This document shows positions 34,626-42,910 of a DNA stretch of 48,884 bases, piece by piece. Each line of letters opens with the position of its first letter. The stretch's first letter is position 1. The position numbers and the translations under genes are program-made. The stretch is from the NCBI GenBank assembly GCA_900696515.1, contig CAADGK010000076.1, forward strand, positions 1 through 48,884, given 5' to 3'. The notes under the pieces were generated by a model. The model was not told the origin of the DNA and did no database searches. It saw only the letters and a program-made list of their open reading frames with translations. The stretch comes from an uncultured Nitrosospira sp. Its GTDB lineage: Bacteria; Nitrospirota; Nitrospiria; Nitrospirales; Nitrospiraceae.

Positions 34626-35459
34626 ATGAATTTTGCGGGTCGACCCTCTGCAAGCTCCTTCTTGTCGGAAGTCTGCAGGAAGAGCAACCCTCCCCTCCGA
34701 TCGAGGCTTCCTGGAACGACTAGGTTGCGCTCCCGTGTAGATCCGCTGGTCGTTCACACACTCTCTCAACTCCACAGACGCATACACAGTAATGGATCGT
34801 GGCTGTACAACAGACTACAAGTCTGGGGCCACCTCTGGACGGATCTTGAGCTGGCGAGAGGCCAGGAAGATTCATCCTCTACAGGTGGTATCGTGCCAAA
34901 ACGTCGACCAATTCCAACCAAGCGCTACAGCAAAGAGCAAATCCAGTGTCTACTTGATCAGATGTCGCCACATGACCGCGTGGCCTTTGCACTCGGTATT
35001 AATGCAGGACTTTCTCCGGAAGAACTCGTTCAACTGGCGCCCGCCAGCTTTGATTTGCCCAATGCTCTCATCTTTGTTCCCGCCATAGACACGAAGTATC
35101 GACGCTACATACGGATCGCTCCAACAGTACGCGACTCCTTAGCCCCATTCCTGGACAACCAGAAAGGAGCTCCCTACGCCTTACACCAGAGCGCAGGCAC
35201 GCCACTGTCTCGCCAGTCACTAGAGACAAGCTTGGATCAAGCTCTCCAACTGTCCAATTTAGAGATTTGTACTCTGGACGATGTCCGATGGTCAGGTGCA
35301 GCTTGGTTGCTTGAAGCCGGAGTACCGTATGCCGTTGTGGCAGCTCGGTTCGCTGTCACACGGGAAACGTTGTATCGGCGCTTCCCGCGTAAGTCACTTG
35401 TTAAGGCGAGCCAACTGAAATCATTTGAGGAAGTGCTCCGGGCAATCGCCGTGCACTGA
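34626..35459 (+). CDS. Tyrosine recombinase homologue with altered catalytic residues
   Basis: About 277 residues; the N-terminus is uncertain because the longest frame starts inside the hairpin at 34598-34618. The C-terminal half follows the integrase fold of the next gene: G-I-N-A-G-L-S-P-E-E-L stands where G-L-R-x-G-E-L is expected (Arg to Ser), D-T-K-Y-R-R keeps the Lys, L-D-D-V-R-W replaces H-D-T-R-H (His to Asp, Arg kept), A-R-F-A-V-T replaces G-H-L-S (His to Arg) and the final Tyr is kept in T-L-Y-R-R. It is therefore probably not an active recombinase, but is intact and could be an accessory DNA-binding subunit. It lies 32 bp before the real integrase. Confidence 0.65.
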   Translation: MNFAGRPSASSFLSEVCRKSNPPLRSRLPGTTRLRSRVDPLVVHTLSQLHRRIHSNGSWLYNRLQVWGHLWTDLELARGQEDSSSTGGIVPKRRPIPTKRYSKEQIQCLLDQMSPHDRVAFALGINAGLSPEELVQLAPASFDLPNALIFVPAIDTKYRRYIRIAPTVRDSLAPFLDNQKGAPYALHQSAGTPLSRQSLETSLDQALQLSNLEICTLDDVRWSGAAWLLEAGVPYAVVAARFAVTRETLYRRFPRKSLVKASQLKSFEEVLRAIAVH

Positions 35460-35491
35460 TTTACCCATTAACCCAACGGAAGGAGTGTCCC

Positions 35492-36712
35492 ATGGCAAGA
35501 ATACCTAGTGGACTGTTTAAGCGGCCAGATAGCCGGTTCTGGTGGATGGTCGTGAAAATCACGGACGGCAACCAAACACGATACAAGCGAGAGTCTACGA
35601 ACGAGACCTCCCTAGAAAAGGCGAGAGACGTTTTCGATCGGCGACGGAAAGAAGGGACCGCTTGTCCCAATGGAGCTACACAAGACGCGCTAACCTTAAC
35701 CGAGCTAGAGAATCTCTACATTATGACAATCCATGGGAAGTCGTCCGAAGATAAGGTCACCATCGCCTTCAAACATCTGCGGGACCGTCTTGGCGACATT
35801 CCTCTCAATAAGCTGAGACCAGTACAGCTCAACAACTACATTGTTCAGCGCCAACATACTGACAAGGTCCAACCAGCCACGGTTCGGAAGGAAGTAAGTT
35901 ATTTTAAAACGGCAGTTCGTAAGGCGCTCCGATTGGATTTGGTTTCAGACGCCCTCGCTCTAAAGCTGCTACGAGTTGAATTACCAAAAGCCCCAAAGGG
36001 CCGCGTTCGCTACCTAACGATCGAGGAAGCCGTCCGACTTCTCGAATGCTGTCCTTCCTGGCTTCAACCGATTGTCGTGACAGCACTCTATACCGGTCTA
36101 CGAATGGGAGAACTCCGTTCGCTCACCTGGACCCAGTTCGACAAGGCAGCAGGATATCTCACTCTTCCAAAAACTAAAAATGGAGAACGTCGAGACATTC
36201 CATTGATGGGAACGGCATTTACCCTACTAAAATCCCAACATCAACTTGGCCGTCGTTCGGCCTTCATTTTTTCTGACTCACAAGGACGGCCATTTTCTCG
36301 CAGTCACATTGACCACGAATTTTTGGACGCGGTTCATAGGGCATGCGTTGAGGACTTTCGGTTTCACGACACTCGGCATACGTTTGCCAGCTGGGCCGCG
36401 ATGGGGGGAATCGAAATCTATGCGATCAGCAAACTGCTTGGGCACCTGAGCATACGATCAACTGAGATTTATACCCATCTATCTCCTAATCACATCACCC
36501 GACAAGTTCTCCTTTTGGATGACCATCACGATTCAATAGCGCGTGAGACGATGAACACGAATAATTTCAGGTTACTTCACGAATACTTCACATTCGGTGA
36601 CGGCAAGGATGACTTGGACCCCACACTTTTCTCTCTACCGTCACCGAACAAGAACGATGTAAGCACTGAATCTATCGATGAAAACCTTAACATTCACGAG
36701 TCAGCAGCTTGA
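35492..36712 (+). CDS. Tyrosine recombinase (phage-type integrase)
   Basis: The 406-residue protein has all catalytic residues: Arg in T-G-L-R-M-G-E-L, Lys in P-K-T-K-N-G-E-R-R, H-D-T-R-H-T-F, His in L-L-G-H-L-S and Tyr in E-I-Y-T-H-L-S. The N-terminal part has the SAM-like core-binding domain (K-L-R-P-V-Q-L-N-N-Y-I). The tail beyond the Tyr is unusually long (about 70 residues). AAGGAGTG precedes the start. Directly after the gene is a piece of tRNA-Thr-like DNA, its likely attachment site. Confidence 0.88.
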   Translation: MARIPSGLFKRPDSRFWWMVVKITDGNQTRYKRESTNETSLEKARDVFDRRRKEGTACPNGATQDALTLTELENLYIMTIHGKSSEDKVTIAFKHLRDRLGDIPLNKLRPVQLNNYIVQRQHTDKVQPATVRKEVSYFKTAVRKALRLDLVSDALALKLLRVELPKAPKGRVRYLTIEEAVRLLECCPSWLQPIVVTALYTGLRMGELRSLTWTQFDKAAGYLTLPKTKNGERRDIPLMGTAFTLLKSQHQLGRRSAFIFSDSQGRPFSRSHIDHEFLDAVHRACVEDFRFHDTRHTFASWAAMGGIEIYAISKLLGHLSIRSTEIYTHLSPNHITRQVLLLDDHHDSIARETMNTNNFRLLHEYFTFGDGKDDLDPTLFSLPSPNKNDVSTESIDENLNIHESAA

Positions 36713-36733
36713 TTAAAATTCAGGGCGCCCAGG

Positions 36734-36771
36734 CTGGCAGAGCACTCGCTTGGTAAGAGAGCGCTCTGCCA
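36734..36771 (+). other. tRNA-Thr(GGT)-like fragment and inverted repeat, probable attachment site
   Basis: The 24-bp stretch from CTGGCAGAGC to CTTGGTAAG (36734-36757) is the D-arm to anticodon-arm part of a typical bacterial tRNA-Thr with anticodon GGT. The acceptor and T arms are absent. TGGCAGAGC (36735-36743) is repeated inverted as GCTCTGCCA (36763-36771). It sits 22 bp after the integrase gene, where an att site is expected. Confidence 0.55.
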
Positions 36772-37619
36772 AACATGGCCTATCATGCAGAGCATCCAGG
36801 CAGAATTTCTGCGAAAAATGCGAAGAACCTGAGTTTAGAGAGCACCTCGTCTACCCCGTGCGGTATTTTTACTTCACGTTTCATTCACGTTCTCCCCGTG
36901 CGACACGGCAACTCACACAGACTCGGTCTTTATTGCTATCTGTGGTGCACGGTACAACTCCAAGTACTGCGCCGCCATGTTTGTCCCAAGTAACGAATTG
37001 GCAGAGCTGCAGGCCTGGCTCACGGGAGGTACCGCATCTGCCACCTATCTCATCTCGAAATAAACGCGAGGCTGGGTCTCGCTTTCTGGTCCCGGAAGGG
37101 CCGGCGCCCTCCCATATTGAGCTGACAGAGCCCCTCGCCAAGTCTTGCTGCGACCTTGCTTCCAACACCCTGACAACACCGCTTTCTCAGGCTGAAAAGC
37201 ATAACATGCCAGGTGAACAACAGCCTTCCCGTCGCGACGGCGACCGCCTCCGGCCGCGCTGGAAATCGACACCGCATACCTCTCTGTGCAGGGTGTGAGC
37301 CCCAAAGTGATCGACCGCAGCCGCTCGATCACTAAGCCCAACTCTAGACAGGGAAGCGGAATTTGCACACGGAAACCCATTCGTCGGACAACGTCCGGTC
37401 CTTGTCCTGAGCAGGGCCGTCTCCGCTGCCCCACCGCTTGCGGATAGACCTAGATCTATTCCTCGGCGAATCTGATTGTTCCCTTTGGGCACAGACCCCA
37501 AACTCTGCCCACAATAGCCTGACAGTGGCAGTGTTTCTGATCCTGCCGCCGCCAAGTCCCCCACAGACTTGGTCATAGAGCGTGCGTATTTCGGCGCGGC
37601 GCCTAAGAGGACAGAAGCG
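36772..37619. other. Intergenic region between two integrase modules, no gene seen
   Basis: About 850 bp without a supported gene. TGATCGA and its complement form a small inverted repeat near 37310-37335. It probably holds att-related or regulatory DNA for the second integrase module. Confidence 0.35.
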
Positions 37620-37898
37620 ATGTCAACAAACACTCCCCAAAGCCCATTCTTGACCCTCAAAGAGGCTGCGGCCTTGCTTCGGTATTCCACCAGTTCGCTC
37701 TACAAGCGAACCGACATCCCTCGAACCAAGTTACCGGGTTCCAAAGACTGGCGGTATGAGCTCGAGGCGCTGCTCGCCTGGGCTAAGTCGGCCGCCCCTC
37801 GGCAACTCGAGCCAAAATCTGAGCCAACCATCCCTGCCACAGCGAATCAGGAGGGACTCCGCACGGTTCCTCGTCGCCGCAATTCGCCGTATCGCTAA
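37620..37898 (+). CDS. Excisionase-like helix-turn-helix protein
   Basis: A 92-residue protein from MSTNTPQSPFLTLKEAAALL; the pattern L-K-E-A-A-A-L-L-R-Y-S-T-S-S-L-Y-K-R then W-R-Y-E-L-E-A-L-L-A-W is the AlpA/HTH_17 type. The tail is Pro/Ser-rich and basic. It precedes an integrase by 12 bp, so it probably controls that integrase's direction. Confidence 0.75.
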   Translation: MSTNTPQSPFLTLKEAAALLRYSTSSLYKRTDIPRTKLPGSKDWRYELEALLAWAKSAAPRQLEPKSEPTIPATANQEGLRTVPRRRNSPYR

Positions 37899-37910
37899 CA
37901 GGAGCCCGTT

Positions 37911-39092
37911 ATGCATTCACGAAAGCGTATCCAGCCTGCCCCCAAACCAGGCGTAAAGGCAGTCTCCATCCAGACGGTAGAACGTTCGAAATACAAGATC
38001 CGTCGCCGTCCCACCAAAACTCGCGGGATCGCCATCGATCTCGAGTATTGGTACAAGGGTGCCCGGTTCAGGCCCACCCTGGGATATAACTTGACCAATG
38101 ATGCCATCGATACGGCCGCAGCCGAGATGGTACTCAAGATTCAGAATGGCATGGTCAACCAGGTCCAGGAACGTCACGCAGCCGGAAGCATGACCATGGC
38201 CGATTTCAAGGCTGCCTATCTCGATGAGCTGCGCGAACGGCGGGTCGCGGACATCCATCGAGCAGAGAAGGTGATCGACACCTATCTCATTGTCCACTTC
38301 ACGATGCCGTTGCGAAAGATTCGATATAGCGATGGGCAGGGATACATTAAGCAACGTCGGGCAGCCAATCCCCAGCCGAGTGACGGCACGATCGCCCGAG
38401 AATGGTCGATTCTGAACTCATTGCTGAACTTCGCGGCGCAGGTTGGGGAACTGGATGTCAATCCGTTAAGCGGCATTACCGCCCCTGCGAGCGGGGCCCG
38501 GAATCGCCTGCCGACCTCGGAAGAAATGGCGGCCATCGCGCAGCATGCGACGGATCGCTTAAAGCGAGCGGCATGTATCGCTATGAACACCGGTCTCCGG
38601 TGCGAGAAAGTGTGGATGATTCGACCCACGATGATTGTGTGGGAGCCAGACGGTCCCTGGCTGGAACTGCCAGCGCCCCGCAGCAAGAAGAAAGGGAATC
38701 CGACGCGTCTCCCCTTGAATGCGTGTGCCTATACAGCCCTAACCGCAGGAGAGGGCATGGAGCCGAATGAGCGCATTTTCCACGAATGGGCGGCACCGGG
38801 CGCGTTGTCAAAAGCGTGGGCCAGAGGCGCGGAGGACGCGGCCTGCGGAGATCTCCGGTTTCACGACCTACGCCGCTGGTTTTCTTCCACACTCGAAGAT
38901 CTTGGCGCGGAAGAAGGCGAGGAAGCGGTAAATCGTGAGGTGGTGAAGCATTTAATGGGCCATCAGGCATCCGATGTGCTGGAAAAGCACTATTTGGTAC
39001 GAAGCAAAGGGTGGTCTAAGAAATTACGGAGAGCAGTTGAACAACTCGCCAATCGCTACAGCGATTATTTAACCAACTCCGCTCATTCTTAA
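37911..39092 (+). CDS. Tyrosine recombinase (integrase)
   Basis: The 393-residue protein has Arg in N-T-G-L-R-C-E-K, Lys in R-S-K-K-K-G-N, H-D-L-R-R-W-F, His in L-M-G-H-Q-A and Tyr in L-E-K-H-Y-L. The R-C-E-K context differs from the usual R-x-G-E, so it is a distinct subfamily from the integrase at 35492. CAGGAG precedes ATG. It is convergent with the hsdM gene and may have brought the restriction-modification locus. Confidence 0.85.
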   Translation: MHSRKRIQPAPKPGVKAVSIQTVERSKYKIRRRPTKTRGIAIDLEYWYKGARFRPTLGYNLTNDAIDTAAAEMVLKIQNGMVNQVQERHAAGSMTMADFKAAYLDELRERRVADIHRAEKVIDTYLIVHFTMPLRKIRYSDGQGYIKQRRAANPQPSDGTIAREWSILNSLLNFAAQVGELDVNPLSGITAPASGARNRLPTSEEMAAIAQHATDRLKRAACIAMNTGLRCEKVWMIRPTMIVWEPDGPWLELPAPRSKKKGNPTRLPLNACAYTALTAGEGMEPNERIFHEWAAPGALSKAWARGAEDAACGDLRFHDLRRWFSSTLEDLGAEEGEEAVNREVVKHLMGHQASDVLEKHYLVRSKGWSKKLRRAVEQLANRYSDYLTNSAHS

Positions 39093-39140
39093 TCAGGGGA
39101 TTGATTCTGAACGCTTCCAGCTCAAACGACACACATGACG

Positions 39141-40280
39141 TCAGACTGACGTTTTTGGCAGTTTCTTAGCAATCTTGCTGAAGAGGTCAAAGGCTGTCTC
39201 CAATTCGTCTGCTATTTCTGCCGCCAGGATGTCGGGAGCGGGGAGCGAGTCAGTGTCGGTGAGGTTTTTGTCTTTGATCCAGAAGAGGTCTAGGCTGAGC
39301 TTATCGCGCTTGACTAGTTCTTCGTAGTTATAGCAGCGCCAGCGGCCATCGGGGGTCTCTTCTCTCCAAGTTGGCTTGCGCTTGTGAATTGCGCCAGGCC
39401 GGTAGCACTCGACAAATTCGTCGAAGTCCTTCCGCGTGATGGGCGACTGCTTTTGCGTGAAGTGTTTGTTCGTCCGCAGGTCATACACCCACAGCTTGTC
39501 GGTCCACGGCTTGGGGCGGCCTTCTTTCTTGTCGAAGAAAAGCACGTTGGCCTTCACTCCAGGCGAATACCCGATGCCTGTGGGCAGGCGCAGCAGTGTA
39601 TGAACGTTGCACTTCTCCAGCAGGTTCTTGCGGATCTTCTCGCCTGCGCCACCCTCGAAGAGCACGTTGTCTGGCAGGACCACGGCGGCGCGTCCGTTGA
39701 TTTTGAGCAGTGAGAACATGTGCTGCACGACGTTAAGCTGCTTGTTGCTGGTGGAAGTCCAAAAATCTTCGCGTACGATGACTTTGTCGTCTTTCTCCGT
39801 ATCACCCTCTTCGTTCACGAACAGGAGGTTTTGGCTTTTCCCAAAGGGCGGATTGGCCAAAATCATTGTGTATTCCTTGCCCCACGGAGCGGCGAGACTG
39901 TCGTGTCCGGAGTGGACGACGACCTTGTCGCCCCCGATACCATGCAAGTAGAGGTTCATTGCACACATGCGGGCCACTTTGGGGGAAAGCTCTATGCCCT
40001 CGACCAATTCCTCACGGAGCGTCCGTTTTTCTTCTGCGTTCAGCTCCTTCACAAACTTATCGAGCACGTAGTTGTAGGCTGTGAACAAGAAGCCTCCGGT
40101 GCCAGCGGCGGGATCGCAAATGCGGTCTTGCAGTGTGGGCTGCATCACCTCCACCATCGCTCGGATGACAGCGCGGGTGGTGAAGTATTGACCGGCCCCC
40201 TTGGTGGATTCCGAAGCCGAACGCTGAAGCAGCTCTTCGTAAATCGTGCCCTTCACATCCACCGGGAGGGTAAACCAATC
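39141..40280 (-). pseudogene. hsdM: Type I restriction-modification methyltransferase HsdM, C-terminal part (split by IS1)
   Basis: This part resumes with D-W-F-T-L-P-V-D-V-K-G-T-I-Y-E-E-L-L and has the N6-adenine methyltransferase motifs D-P-A-A-G-T-G-G-F-L (SAM binding) and N-P-P-F-G (catalytic), plus A-V-V-L-P-D-N-V-L-F-E-G-G. Removing the insertion and one copy of the 9-bp duplication restores a 497-residue HsdM with no other defect, so loss is due to the insertion only. Type I HsdM works with HsdS to methylate host DNA. Confidence 0.9.
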
Positions 40281-40289
40281 TTCCTTATC
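40281..40289. repeat. 9-bp target site duplication, left copy
   Basis: TTCCTTATC occurs here and again at 42557-42565, on both sides of the IS1-family element. Perfect duplication marks a recent insertion. Confidence 0.9.
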
Positions 40290-40318
40290 GGTAGTGGGTC
40301 AGTTTGAATTATGAATTA

Positions 40319-40347
40319 TTGCGCATGCTTAAGCGGTCTAGTATGAT
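40319..40347 (+). promoter_or_regulatory. Promoter of first passenger gene
   Basis: TTGCGC (40319-40324), 17 nt, TATGAT (40342-40347); 36 bp before the start codon. The spacer includes the palindrome GCTTAAGC. Confidence 0.5.
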
Positions 40348-40383
40348 GGGAATACAGAATTTACCATCTACCAGAAGGACCGC

Positions 40384-40629
40384 ATGGCTAAGAAAAAAAC
40401 ATCTGATGTGAACGTAACTGCATTCGACATCCTGCGAGCCGTGACCGGCGAGCCTACTGAAGCACCCGCCAAGAAGAAGCGTTCCGAGCCTGAGAAGAAT
40501 CCTGCCGCTGTCGCCCTTGGCCGCTTAGGCGGATTAAAGGGCGGCAAGGCGCGGGCAGAAAAACTATCCACTAAAAAACGCTCAGAGATCGCGAAGAAAG
40601 CCGCCCAGGCACGCTGGAAACGCTCATAA
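40384..40629 (+). CDS. Small basic passenger protein
   Basis: An 81-residue Lys/Ala-rich protein after AAGGA. The second half, V-A-L-G-R-L-G-G-L-K-G-G-K-A-R-A-E-K-L and I-A-K-K-A-A-Q-A-R-W, is a motif seen in many small bacterial proteins of unknown role, with likely nucleic-acid binding by its charge. First passenger in the IS1 element. Confidence 0.75.
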   Translation: MAKKKTSDVNVTAFDILRAVTGEPTEAPAKKKRSEPEKNPAAVALGRLGGLKGGKARAEKLSTKKRSEIAKKAAQARWKRS

Positions 40630-40673
40630 GCAGATAGCGCCAGGTAACGGCGCATGGCGCAAATGCGTCATCC

Positions 40674-40702
40674 TTGACACGATAACGGCGAATAGATAGA
40701 AT
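40674..40702 (+). promoter_or_regulatory. Promoter of second passenger gene
   Basis: TTGACA (40674-40679), 17 nt, TAGAAT (40697-40702), 23 bp before ATG; near-consensus sigma-70 promoter. A GGAGG ribosome site follows it. Confidence 0.65.
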
Positions 40703-40725
40703 GCGCCGTAGCGTGGAGGTTCGCT

Positions 40726-41154
40726 ATGAAGTTTCCGGCCATTATTCGTGTAAAGGGCATCCCTATTGAGGTTGAGTCCTGGGATGATCTTGATGAAGTC
40801 ATTAAGCGCTATGGAAATGAATCGGTTCCGGTTGAGGTCATGCCAGGTGAGCCGAAGAAGAATCAGGGAGGGAGGAATCACCCGAGCAGTCATTTGCGAA
40901 CAAATGACGAAGTGCTGCTCAGGCAGTTTGTAACTAAAGATGGGCGGGGCATATTGAATGATGTCATAGGGGATGCTCTTGGAGCGCGAGGTAAATCTAT
41001 ATGGCCCGCCCTCAGAAAATGGGCTGTCCAAATTCATCTTGCGGATAATGAAAGCGCGGAAGTGTTTGAGCGATTCAATCGCACCGAGGGCCGTGGGTAT
41101 AAATTGCGACCCCACTTTCTGCGTGTGGCGCAATCTCTCCTCGGGGAACAGTGA
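40726..41154 (+). CDS. Hypothetical passenger protein
   Basis: 142 residues: M-K-F-P-A-I-I-R-V-K-G-I-P-I-E-V-E-S-W-D-D-L-D-E-V-I at the start, a Gly/Asn-rich linker, then a helical domain ending R-P-H-F-L-R-V-A-Q-S-L-L. Own promoter and ribosome site upstream. Its stop overlaps the next start (GTGA). No family recognised. Confidence 0.7.
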   Translation: MKFPAIIRVKGIPIEVESWDDLDEVIKRYGNESVPVEVMPGEPKKNQGGRNHPSSHLRTNDEVLLRQFVTKDGRGILNDVIGDALGARGKSIWPALRKWAVQIHLADNESAEVFERFNRTEGRGYKLRPHFLRVAQSLLGEQ

Positions 41155-41456
41155 CCAGGATGCCCTGCATGGGAAAACAGTCTCACCTCGACATTGATGT
41201 TAAAAACTGCAGCGAGCAGGCTTTAGTAGAAATAATTCGACAACTGCGCGGCTCCGAGTACCTTCCCCAACAAATTGCAGCACAGAAAGAGCTTGTCTGC
41301 CGCCTTAAACTCAAAAAACGAATGACGACAGGGCAAATCGTGTCCGTATTGACGCAGGGTCGAACTAAGGCGGAGATGGCAGAGGTAGCAGCCGAGTGGG
41401 CGGACGCGCTAGAAATTACGGCTCAGCAGTTCAAGCGCCTAGCTAGCGGGAAGTAG
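41151..41456 (+). CDS. Hypothetical passenger protein
   Basis: 101 residues, GTG start overlapping the previous stop, so translationally coupled. Mostly helical: C-S-E-Q-A-L-V-E-I-I-R-Q-L-R-G and A-E-W-A-D-A-L-E-I-T-A-Q-Q-F. An internal ATG (M-G-K-Q-S-H) is another start option. It overlaps the opposing small gene by 14 bp. Confidence 0.65.
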   Translation: MTRMPCMGKQSHLDIDVKNCSEQALVEIIRQLRGSEYLPQQIAAQKELVCRLKLKKRMTTGQIVSVLTQGRTKAEMAEVAAEWADALEITAQQFKRLASGK

Positions 41457-41598
41457 GTTTTGCCTTAGTGGTGCCAGCTAAGAGCGCCGCCAAGCGTTCT
41501 GCCGGATGCAGCACGGCTCGATCATAATAGCTAGGGTTATCCCGCCCTTTCGGAGCAGCTTTCTTTGCGGGCTTCTTTTTTGTAGCTATCGCAGGCAT
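41443..41598 (-). CDS. Small basic passenger protein, antisense to the others
   Basis: 51 residues from MPAIATKKKPAKKAAPKGRD, then N-P-S-Y-Y-D-R-A-V-L-H-P-A-E-R-L-A-A-L-L-A. The Lys/Ala-rich N-terminus resembles DNA-binding tails and the first passenger. GAGG lies upstream. It is the only gene of the element on the minus strand. Confidence 0.55.
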   Translation of the reverse strand: MPAIATKKKPAKKAAPKGRDNPSYYDRAVLHPAERLAALLAGTTKAKPTSR

Positions 41599-41662
41599 TA
41601 AGACCTCGGTACTCCCGACAAGTCTTCCACATGTGGAGGAATTATACACGATTGAATGGTAT

Positions 41663-41692
41663 TTGACAAATGCTTGATCGGTCAAGCATAAT
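41663..41692 (+). promoter_or_regulatory. Transposase promoter with operator-like palindrome in the spacer
   Basis: TTGACA (41663-41668), 18 nt, CATAAT (41687-41692). The spacer is filled by TGCTTGA-TCGG-TCAAGCA (41671-41688), 7-bp perfect arms, overlapping the -10. A repressor bound here would shut off transposase. GGAGGT follows downstream. Confidence 0.65.
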
Positions 41693-41720
41693 GGAGGTGT
41701 ATTGAATGACGGAGGCTTCC

Positions 41721-42515
41721 ATGAACAAGTTGAGCACGAAAGAACGAGTCCAAATCATCGCCGCATTAGTCGAAGGCAATAGCATCCGCGCTACCTGCCG
41801 AATGACTGGGGCAGCGAAGGGCACCGTGCTCAAGTTGCTTGTGGATCTCGGTAAGGCTTGGTCGAAATATCAGGATGAAAAGTTGCGCGGCCTCTCCTGC
41901 AAACAGATTCAATGCGACGAAATTTGGTCGTTCTGCTACGCGAAAGAAAAGAATGTGCCGGAAGAGATGAAGGGGAAATTGGGATTCGGGGATGTGTGGA
42001 CATGGACGGCCATTGACGCGGATTCAAAGCTGATCGTGTCGCATCTGGTGGGGGATCGAAGCGCAGGATATGCGAGGAAGTTTATTGATGACTTGGCCTC
42101 CCGTTTGGCTCATCGGGTGCAACTGACTACGGATGGGTATAAGGCCTATCTAACGGCAGTAGAAAATTCGTTCGGATCGGATGTTGATTACGCGATGCTG
42201 GACGAGATTTACAAGATGCCTCCCCGTGACGGACAAGCCCGCTACAGCCCTGCTGAATGCTGCGGAGCCCGAAAGATCAAGGGCAATCCTGATCTGAAGA
42301 AGGTTTCAACCAGCTTCGTGGAGAAACAAAATCTGACCATGCGCATGAGCATGCGACGGATGACGCGCTTGACCAACGACTTTAGCAAGAAGATTGAGAA
42401 CCAGGCCCATGCGGTGGCCCTGCACTTCATGCACTACAATTCTGCCGAGTGCATCAGACGCTACGTGTTACGCCAGCGATGGAAGCGAGAGTTAGCGATC
42501 ATGTGTGGAGCCTAG
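41721..42515 (+). CDS. IS1-family transposase (single reading frame)
   Basis: 264 residues from MNKLSTKERVQIIAALVEGN; a start 15 bp upstream also has a ribosome site. The N-terminal zinc-free helix-turn-helix (I-R-A-T-C-R-M-T-G-A-A-K-G-T-V) is followed by DDE residues: Asp in Q-C-D-E-I-W-S-F, Asp in L-T-T-D-G-Y-K-A-Y and Glu in F-V-E-K-Q-N-L-T-M-R. The tail A-H-A-V-A-L-H-F-M-H-Y-N is typical of IS1. No frameshift is needed, unlike classic IS1 InsA/InsB. Confidence 0.88.
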   Translation: MNKLSTKERVQIIAALVEGNSIRATCRMTGAAKGTVLKLLVDLGKAWSKYQDEKLRGLSCKQIQCDEIWSFCYAKEKNVPEEMKGKLGFGDVWTWTAIDADSKLIVSHLVGDRSAGYARKFIDDLASRLAHRVQLTTDGYKAYLTAVENSFGSDVDYAMLDEIYKMPPRDGQARYSPAECCGARKIKGNPDLKKVSTSFVEKQNLTMRMSMRRMTRLTNDFSKKIENQAHAVALHFMHYNSAECIRRYVLRQRWKRELAIMCGA

Positions 42516-42556
42516 AAGAACTCGCTGGACTCTTGGACTCAAACTGACCCACTACC

Positions 42557-42565
42557 TTCCTTATC
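42557..42565. repeat. 9-bp target site duplication, right copy
   Basis: Exact copy of 40281-40289 (TTCCTTATC). Confidence 0.9.
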
Positions 42566-42910
42566 AATGAGATTGACGATGAGCTGTTTTAGGAGCGCCG
42601 GGTTGTGAATGTCGCAGCGTGCGCCTTTGAAGATCACGCCCAACATGCCGGGCTTGAGCGCGAGCGTTTCGATCGAGTCGCTGTATTGCTTTTCCAGCGC
42701 GGCCCCGTCGAGCTTGAGTAACGGGTTCCATCCCAGCTCGGGGGGCACAATGGCTGGCTTGTTATACGGCTCCTCAGTAAGCTGGTCTGCCATTTTCAGG
42801 AAGACCAGCATCGTGAGTTGCTCCACGTATTCCACGCAGCTTATACCAGCCTGTTGTAAGACTCCGGCATAGCTCCATGCCCGTTTGCCAATTTGGGATG
42901 CATCAATCAT
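42557..42910 (-). pseudogene. hsdM: HsdM N-terminal part (split by IS1)
   Basis: Starts M-I-D-A-S-Q-I-G-K-R-A-W-S-Y-A-G-V-L and includes Y-V-E-Q-L-T-M-L-V-F-L-K-M-A-D, the helical HsdM_N domain that contacts HsdS and DNA. It breaks at L-I-D-K-E where the element entered and continues at 40280 downward. Its ATG overlaps the restored hsdS stop by 8 bp, so hsdS came first in the operon. Confidence 0.88.

Larger units (their letters stand above)
40290..42556 (+). mobile_element. IS1-family insertion element with four passenger genes
   Basis: Ends are perfect 18-bp inverted repeats: GGTAGTGGGTCAGTTTGA at 40290-40307 and its complement at 42539-42556, flanked by the 9-bp duplication typical of IS1 transposition. 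The element is 2267 bp, against under 1 kb for a plain IS1. The extra 1.3 kb carries three plus-strand genes and one minus-strand gene, each with a promoter or ribosome site, ahead of a single-frame transposase. Confidence 0.9.

Noticed and set aside
36750-37298. 182-residue plus-strand frame after the integrase
   Set aside because: Starts inside the tRNA-Thr-like inverted repeat and has no coding features.
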